DNA from: Prunella strophiata
Taxonomy: Eukaryota; Chordata; Aves; Passeriformes; Prunellidae
Direction: 5' to 3'
DNA: 64,000 nucleotides
Assembly (NCBI GenBank): GCA_036583965.1
Contig: JAZBQD010000033.1
Location: 19,429,446 to 19,493,445, forward strand
The position numbers and the translations under genes were made by a program. This document shows, piece by piece, positions 57,836 to 64,000 of this stretch. The notes beneath the pieces were generated by a model, which searched no databases, was not told the origin of the DNA, and was given only the letters and a program-made list of their open reading frames with translations. Every line of letters begins with the position of its first letter. Positions within the stretch are counted from its first letter, which is position 1.

Positions 57836-58115
57836 AGCCTTGGGCCCGGCCCGCGGGCCCGGCGGGCGGGCGGAGCCCATCCTTGGGGGCCGGGCGGGGC
57901 CTGTGGAGCCGCCGCGCCCTTGTTCGGAGCGGCTCCGGCCCTGGCTGCGGCGGGGAAGGGCCGCGGCCCCGGGGTGCCCTGGGGCTGCCGAGCAGCGCCG
58001 CAGGCACAACAAGGGCCTCGCTCCGCGCCGGCCCCGTGCTGCAGCCGAACACATTCACAGCCGCGGCCGTGCCCTGGGCCACAGGAGGCACCCGCGGCTA
58101 CAACTGAGGCCGCGC
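57836..58115. promoter_or_regulatory. GC-rich CpG island
   Basis: Very GC-rich with dense CpG (for example GGCCCGCGGGCCCGGCGGGC near 57,850), unlike the surrounding sequence. It could be a promoter CpG island or a GC-rich duplicated fragment; no convincing first exon was identified next to it. Confidence 0.35.
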
Positions 58116-58140
58116 CTTCTCCCACTGAGGGAGGAGCTCC

Positions 58141-58316
58141 TTGCAATGCCCAGCTCCCTAAAGCACGCGAGGAGCCCAGCACAGCATGAAAACGGTTCTG
58201 AACTGTGCTCCCAACTACACTGGGGTCGAGATATGGATTGACTGGAAGTCCTGCCCAGTCACAGTGTGAGGATCATGGTGCATGCTGGAGGCAACTTCTC
58301 CATGTCCCTTTCCTGA
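58141..58316 (+). pseudogene. Degraded omega exon fragment
   Basis: Clear similarity to omega exons (TGCCCAGCTCCCTAAAGCAC, then GATATGGATTGACTGGAAGT and GCTGGAGGCAACTTCTCCAT) but the acceptor is CAA instead of CAG and the frame is broken. Together with 57,580-57,680 (similar to 55,505-55,570) it shows a decayed partial family copy downstream of gene D. Confidence 0.65.
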
Positions 58317-58369
58317 CAGAATAATCACAGATTATTAATCCTGGCCAAGAGCAGCCCCAGGTGCACAGG

Positions 58370-58957
58370 TGAGACATTGGTTTCAAAGAATTGAAGATTT
58401 TAAGACAATGGTTGCTGAGTTAGCTAAAGCAGAAAGATAAGCTTTTGTTTAGAGGTAGCAGAACCCAGATTTAGATAAGCTACCTGGACGCCATTTTTCA
58501 CTACTTGTCAATATCATGGAGAACAAACTTCCTCACCCATTGAACATAAGGAAGCAGGGGGATTTAGTTGTCACGTACGTGAAAAGGTAGAAAGGTCAGA
58601 GCGAGGAAGATTCTTTTTACTTGCTCATTTTTGAAGACCCCTCCCCAAAAGGGACCCCCGACCCATTTCAGGGAACAAACTACGCATGCTTAATAGCCTT
58701 TCTTCCTATTTGCATGGGAAGCGGGGCAGAGGAAGTGACAAGGGTATGAATATGCATTTTTATTTTGTATATTCAACACTTTTGTAAATAAAAGGCTTTG
58801 TAATGATCGATACAACTCATGGTGCGGGTTGGGAAGATCCCACACGCTACCCGGCGCTGCAATAAACATACACTTTCTAACATTAAATTGTTAGAGATTC
58901 TTTGTCCGTCATAGTTGAATATAGATATTACATCTATATTCATATTTTAATAATTCA
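58370..58957 (+). mobile_element. Solo LTR in the degraded family fragment
   Basis: A 588-bp insertion, TGAGACATTGG...TAATTCA, flanked by CAGG at 58,366-58,369 and 58,958-58,961. The paralogous sequence at 56,067-56,125 is uninterrupted (GCAGCCCCAGGAGCAAAGGG). AATAAA occurs at about 58,789 and 58,861 and is followed by TTCTTTGTCCGTCA. The 4-bp duplication is typical of gammaretroviral integrases. Confidence 0.7.
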
Positions 58958-58961
58958 CAGG

Positions 58962-59240
58962 GCAGAGGCAAAGCAAGGCGGGGAGGAGAAAGAGCAGGGA
59001 TGAGATTGCCCTTGAAAGGCAGAGGCGCTCTGGGGCCCGCTCCTGGCCAGGGACCCTGCCCAGAGCCGTCCCCTGCCTGCCGGGGCCTTGAGGGGCAGCT
59101 GTCCAGCTGGGCCTCCATCTCTGGGCTTCAGCTCAGGTGCCTGTGCACCACCACCAGCACTGGCGGAGCTCCTTGTCTGGGCACAGCCCGGAGTGGGCAG
59201 GCAGCAACTGCACATGGGGCTCATGGGACCAACAGCACCT
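58962..59240 (+). pseudogene. Family-derived non-coding fragment
   Basis: Matches the membrane-to-tail intron of gene D (56,105-56,240), then jumps to sequence like that after the tail exon (56,830-56,930). No open gene; a rearranged remnant. Confidence 0.6.
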
Positions 59241-59517
59241 TCATGTTATCTTCGTTTTTCCTTTTGATACATTTAGATATGCTTCTAATTTGTAACATTT
59301 AGAAATAGTTTTCACAGAATACAGACCCCAAATGTTTGCTCTCTGTGAAGAATGCTTTTTATATGATTGGGTCTTCGCAAATATTAAAATGAATACTATA
59401 GTTTTATGTTGGAAAGTTATGTTGTATTAATCTCTTTGAAGTAATTCTCTATTACTTTTTGAAGTAGTGTGGTAAAGATAGTTTTTAGGCTATAGCATAA
59501 TAAGAAAATAGAATCTA

Positions 59518-59992
59518 TGTGATGTAATATATTTTTTGTAACTAGCTCAAGGAATGGAAGAGACAATCAACAAATTCTTCACATTATCCTTCCTGGATAG
59601 AAATAACAGCAACAAGACACCAAGAGCTGGAGAGGCGAATTATTGCCTCCTTATCGGGAATGCTCAGACTTCAAAGAACCAAGAAGGCTAATTTACAAGA
59701 TGACGGGGGGGGGGGGGGAAGGGGGGGGGGGGGGTGGAGCTAAAATTAAGCAGAAACACCCTAGTTTGAAATGAATGTTTGAGTCATGTATGAGATATAT
59801 GAATATGCAATAGGCTATTGCTTTTAAGGGGCAATCCTTTGTTAGCAAGGTGTGCCTTTTGGGAGAATGCCAGGCACCTGGACGTCTGTAATGCTTTGCT
59901 TTTTATTGTCTCTTATTGTCCTAATTTTTATTACTATTTCCATAACTATTAAACTTCTACAATTTTAACAAAAGTGAATGGCATCTTTCACA
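59518..59992 (+). mobile_element. Probable 5' LTR of gammaretrovirus-like ERV
   Basis: The right end is well placed: TTTCACA just before a tRNA-Gln-type primer site. The left end (TGTGATGTAA) is a guess from inverted-end similarity. ATTAAA at about 59,948 could be the poly(A) signal. It contains two 14-G runs separated by AA (59,705-59,734). Confidence 0.45.
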
Positions 59993-59994
59993 AT

Positions 59995-60012
59995 TAGAGG
60001 TTCCACCGAGAT
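59995..60012 (+). other. Primer-binding site, tRNA-Gln type
   Basis: TAGAGGTTCCACCGAGAT, one base from the TGG start expected, matches the 3' end complement of tRNA-Gln as I know it from gammaretroviral elements. It lies 2 bp after the LTR end, the normal place. Confidence 0.65.
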
Positions 60013-61021
60013 CTAACACCTCGCTGCCAAAGCCTCAGAGGATTCTAAGTGAGCCAGGCACACCCTGTCAAGCTTGGCAGCCTTGCTCTGTTTCTTCTGG
60101 CATGATTGGCAGATACAGGTTTCTACCTGGTGGACAAAAGGAGACAATAAAACAAAGAAAAGGAAAAAGATTCCCTAAAATTGCAGTAATTGGCCCCCTA
60201 AGCCTAGTAGTGTACACAAAGAGCAGGAAAGGAAAAAGGATTGTAAGTACTTTTCAGGGGGGCGGATACGGGGGGGTTGTGAGATGTGTGACTGAGACGT
60301 GGACCAGCTGCTCTGGACCTGTGAAGTGATTGTGGAGTTTCTGCGTGCTGCAGTTCTGTTATTTTGTGAGAAATGCAGCCAGCAAGGAAATGAAGTGAAT
60401 GAAAAAGGAGGGAGAGAGACTCCTGGGGTGACTGGGATGGGGTCCCAGGGCAGGGTTGGACCCCTTGGAGAAAGGGGGCAGAGCAGTTTCCTAGCACAAT
60501 CCACTAGGAAATGGGACAAAAGGGAGGGGACCCTTAGAAATTTTGCCAGGTTGAGGGTCTAAACCCCACAAGAGACTCAGAAGTGACAAACTCTAGGGCA
60601 TCTAGGCTTAAAAGCTGCTAGGTTGAGAGTAGCAAACTCAAGAGCATCTAGGCTTAAGAGCTGCTAGGTGGAGAGTAGACACACTAGAGACTCAGGGGTC
60701 TCTAGTCAGACAAGAGCACCTGGAAATGGCCAATAACATCTGAGATTTTAACAAGGGATTTGAAAGTAAAAGGTACCTTATTGTTGTCTTGTTGTGTGTG
60801 AGTGAGTGAGAAGTAAAAGTGAGTAAATGTAGATGAATGAAGGTATATGTAATGTAGATTGTTTATTTTAAGCTTCACTTTATCTCCTTGGAGGGAGGTG
60901 CATTGTATTAAATTGTATTGTGAGAGAAAGAGGTTTTTGTGTAGTGGGAAGAAGGTGGTATTAAGGTTGTTAGAGAAAGTAGGAAGCAGAGGCAGGGGAC
61001 AAATAGATAAGATCTTGAAAA
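60013..61021 (+). other. ERV leader region
   Basis: About 1 kb of untranslated leader between primer site and gag. Contains a 46-bp tandem repeat near 60,590-60,700 (AGCATCTAGGCTTAAGAGCT core). No coding region supported. Confidence 0.5.
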
Positions 61022-63176
61022 ATGGGACAGAAAGCGAGTAAGTTGGGTACAGGAAGAAAAAAGGGAATAAAAGGGGCACCAGCAGAGATAGCTCAAGATA
61101 GCCCTCGGGGAGTTATGTTAGCTAACTGGGATAAAAGCCCTTGTACAAGGAGAAAGGACAGGGTAAAGATGATCCAATTTTGTATGATAGAATGAGCAAA
61201 GAAGGAAATAAGATCTGACCACATTTATTGGCCTAGATATGGCTCTTTTGAAGATGAGATTTGTCAGGCTCTGAATTTATTTGTAAATTTAAAAGAACTG
61301 TTTAATCCAGAAGAAAGAGAATATGCCGCATGCTGGATGGGAGATCTTAGGAGAATAAAAATCTGTAAAAATATCAGAAACCCCCAAGAGAAAGCAAGAA
61401 AAGAAAAAGGGGAAAGAAAAGGGCTGGGAACAAGAGGGGAAAAAGAAAGAAAAAGATTGGAATCCTTATCGCCTCTTCCGTTCCTGCTTGTTCCCCCACA
61501 GTTTGTGGCTGCACGATTCGATCCAGCCCCTGTGCTGGCTCTGGCCCTGCCGGTGAATTTGTCTGCTCAAGTCCCAGCCTCCTGGCCCGCAACCATGCTG
61601 CTGGCCATGCCGGGGGTCCCGCCTGCCGCGTGCTCTGTGGTCGCCACGCCAGCCCTGCCAGTGGTGCCGTTTGTTCTGGCCGCTCAATCCCCAACTGCTT
61701 CTCCCATGGCCATTCCCACTGCCCCACCCCGGCTGCTCTACCTGTGCCGACTGCACTGGGCACCACCACTGCTGCCGCCCCCGCCCCGCCTGCTTTGTCT
61801 ACGCCGGCTGTGCTGGTAGCTGCCTACCCAGCTGCTGTGAACCACGTGCAGACCATCCACACTCAGGTTTGGTTTCCACCCCAAGAGCCTCCCTCCTTTG
61901 GCGGTTCCGGCAGCAGACTCCCCCTACACCGTCCCCTTGGAGGACCGAGCCTCAGCGCGGATTCCTCCCCTTACCCCCCTTCCTTCAACACTTCCATCCA
62001 ACCCTGCCCTGGGTCCTTTTCCCTTAGTAATGACAGCTCCTGTTGTTCAAGAAAACTTTCTCCCTGAGGAAGAAGCACTTTAACAGAACACAAGGAGCTC
62101 AGCCAAAAGACAGCCCTCCCCTCATCTTTCTTCAAAACAAGGGAGAAAGGTTATAAAGGATAAAGAACAAAAAGAGTGGGATGTTTTTCCCACTACGAGA
62201 AGTTCCAATGGGAAGGGAAGGAACAGGATTTGGAAATGCCCCTTTGACTTCTTCTGAAGTCAGACATTTTAAAAAAGAAATTAAAGGATTACTGGAAGAT
62301 CCAATAGGCACAGCTGAACAATTAGACCAATTCTTAGGTCCGAACATTTTTACTTGGGAAGAGATGCAATCTAGAATGAAAACAGTTTTTTCTCAGGAGG
62401 AGAGGTAAATGATCAGGGGTGCTGGAATAAAAATTTGGGAAAGGGAAAACCAGCAGAGCCCTGCAGGAGATCAGAAAATGCCAATGGCACCTCCTAATTG
62501 GGGTCAAAATGATGAGGAGGGGAGGAAACACATGAATGATTATTGTAATTCAATAATCAAGGGAATAAAAGAGGAGGCACCTCAGGGGCAAAATGCTAAA
62601 AAGGCTTTTGAGGGACAGCAGGGCAAAGAAGAAACTCCAACTGAATGGTTAGACAGACTTAGGAGAAATATGAAACAATATTCCAGAATAGACCCCGAGA
62701 CTCTTGTGGGACAAGCTCTGTTAAGAATTAATTTTTGTCACTATGTCTGGCCAGATACTAGAAAAAAACTAGAGAAAATGGAAGACTGGCACAATAGATC
62801 ACTAGATGAATTATTGAAGGAAGCTCAAAAGATTTATGTCCGGAGAGATGAAGAAAAAGCTAAAGTGAAAGCAAAAATTATGGTAACCACTATGCCAGAA
62901 AGTAATTTCCAGAGAAATCTAAAACCCCCAGGCACCACTCCTAGACATGAAGGTCGTAGAGACAGGGGAAAAGAAAACAACAGAACTCCAGTACAAACCA
63001 AACCTCAGGAGCATTCTAGAAATATCTGTTTTTACTGTGGGGTTGAAGGACATTATAGAAGAAATTGCCCTAATCAGAGAGAAGATATGAAAATCTTCCG
63101 AGAGAGGGGCCCAGAGGGGAATAGGGAAGTCATAGGCTCTATTTTCTGTGGGACAGATACCACCTGGAGGCTGTGA
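61022..63176 (+). pseudogene. Gammaretrovirus-like gag, frame-disrupted
   Basis: Starts at ATG 61,022 with MGQKASKLG, the N-myristoylation pattern of retroviral gag. The matrix frame is broken by a stop near 61,187. A proline-rich p12-like region follows, then capsid N-terminus at 62,181-62,408 (FPLREVP, LTSSEVRHFKKE) and capsid C-terminus/nucleocapsid at 62,409-63,176 with one zinc knuckle CFYCGVEGHYRRNC. Stops and frameshifts separate the parts. No protease or polymerase follows. Confidence 0.75.
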
Positions 63177-63196
63177 TAACTTTAAAAGTGGGTCCC

Positions 63197-63762
63197 TGTG
63201 GGAATCCTTAAAATCAGAGGGTTTTGGGAAAGCTGCAAAAGGCAGGCCTCAGAGACAGCAAGAACTGTGATTAGAGCTAAGCAGTAGCCATAAGATCTGT
63301 CAGCAGAAAAATTATATAAGTAGAAAAGTAAGGACAAATAGAACAATGCTCTGTGTATTAACACTTGTCTAGAATAACTCCCTAAGCTACAGATAAGTAT
63401 ATCTAGTGAGATATTAGGAAGTTCTAAGCTTAATATTGGAGCTCTGTGCATTGTGTTTTAAGGCTTGTAAGCAGGTATTGTATTTAAAATAACCAAGCAT
63501 TGTTTTAACTGAAGGTACGTGTGCTTATAGTGGTTGGATAGAACTACTGTCAATATGCTTTTGCTCTGTGTGATTGGTCAAAAACTTTTAAAGTAAGCTG
63601 TAACATTAAGTTCTTTGTCTGCTGCCGGGGATGTGAACTGCTGGCATCTTCCCATTGTCATAACCATGTAATGAGACTGATGCTAGACAACAAAACAGCT
63701 TGAGACAAGTTCCTCGGCAGTACTGTCCCTATCGTGATTTGTACAAAGACCCCCGGCCAGCA
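63197..63762 (+). mobile_element. LTR-like segment of a different family
   Basis: Begins TGTGGGAATCC and ends near CCGGCCAGCA; contains TATATAAG near 63,314. It does not resemble the LTR at 59,518, so the ERV is truncated or recombined. No target duplication was found; boundaries are approximate. Confidence 0.35.
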
Positions 63763-63764
63763 GT

Positions 63765-64000
63765 AAGGGGCAGCTGTCCAGCTGGGCCAAGCTGTGCCAG
63801 CAGCTCCAGCCGTGCTGGGGAGCCTTGCCAGCTCTGGGCCCTGCTGTGCAGGAGGGTCCCTGTGTGCCACTGGCACCTGGGGCCTCAGCCACCTCCTCTC
63901 TCCACAGGAGCGCTTTTGCGGCTTCACAAGAGTGGCCAAATACCTCAGTGTGGGACAACTGGACCTGTCATCTTGCATCTCCATGCACGTGTCCGTTGTC
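63765..64000 (+). pseudogene. Family-derived fragment at right edge
   Basis: 63,765-63,907 repeats the end of the membrane-to-tail intron of gene D including the CTCTCCACAG acceptor; after it the sequence (GAGCGCTTTTGCGGC...) differs from the D tail exon. Either another family member starts here or this is a rearranged remnant. Confidence 0.4.

Overview
This is vertebrate, almost certainly avian (probably passerine) genomic DNA. The evidence is a CR1 LINE 3' end, several LTR families with TG...CA ends and 4-5 bp target-site duplications (TSDs), a betaretrovirus-like and a gammaretrovirus-like endogenous retrovirus (ERV), and genes built of tiny GT-AG exons separated by introns of a few hundred bases. 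There is no prokaryotic gene organisation. Two runs of exactly 500 N (27,272-27,771 and 50,146-50,645) are assembly gaps.

The non-mobile content is dominated by four copies of one gene family that I do not recognise. Gene A (minus strand, 5,556 down past base 1), gene B (plus, 16,790 into the first gap), gene C (minus, 39,196 to about 31,440) and gene D (plus, 50,076 to about 57,315). Each starts with a signal-peptide exon (MALALRLF..., 97 nt). Many short exons follow, all in phase 1-1: types called here alpha (60 nt), beta (99/102), gamma (75/108/114/123), delta or omega (72) and epsilon (66). In C and D the chain reaches a transmembrane exon and a cytoplasmic-tail exon, followed by a conserved double AATAAA. 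The likely product is a type I membrane protein with a low-cysteine extracellular part of exon-encoded modules. A stop-containing version of the omega exon could instead yield a secreted peptide of roughly 83-88 residues. In B the delta-alpha-beta-gamma cassette is tandemly amplified with a 1,632-bp period.

Layout: gene A (1-5,700); a 34-bp minisatellite of TGACCT/TGACCC hexamers (5,787-6,295); a CR1 fragment (about 6,490-7,216); an env-less betaretrovirus-like ERV on the minus strand (7,329 to about 13,990) carrying a nested solo LTR; an unexplained AT-rich stretch with short direct repeats (14,000-15,900); a solo LTR (15,926-16,356); gene B; gap; low-copy sequence with no recognised gene (27,772-31,285); gene C; a second copy of the minisatellite-CR1-ERV-LTR block (39,360-49,650); gene D; a GC-rich island and degraded family fragments (57,500-59,240) split by a further LTR; a gammaretrovirus-like gag-only ERV (about 59,518-63,180); another LTR-like segment; and a family-derived fragment at the right edge.

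Two large-scale relationships matter. Segment 33,690-50,145 is a direct copy of 1-16,860, but parts of it (about 33.7-36.3 kb and 43.9-50.1 kb) carry many single-base indels. That suggests unpolished sequence or a falsely duplicated haplotype next to a gap. Genes C and D form an inverted repeat of about 7-8 kb arms around the second ERV spacer. Gene models are inferred from splice sites, phase and paralogue comparison only; transcript data were not available.
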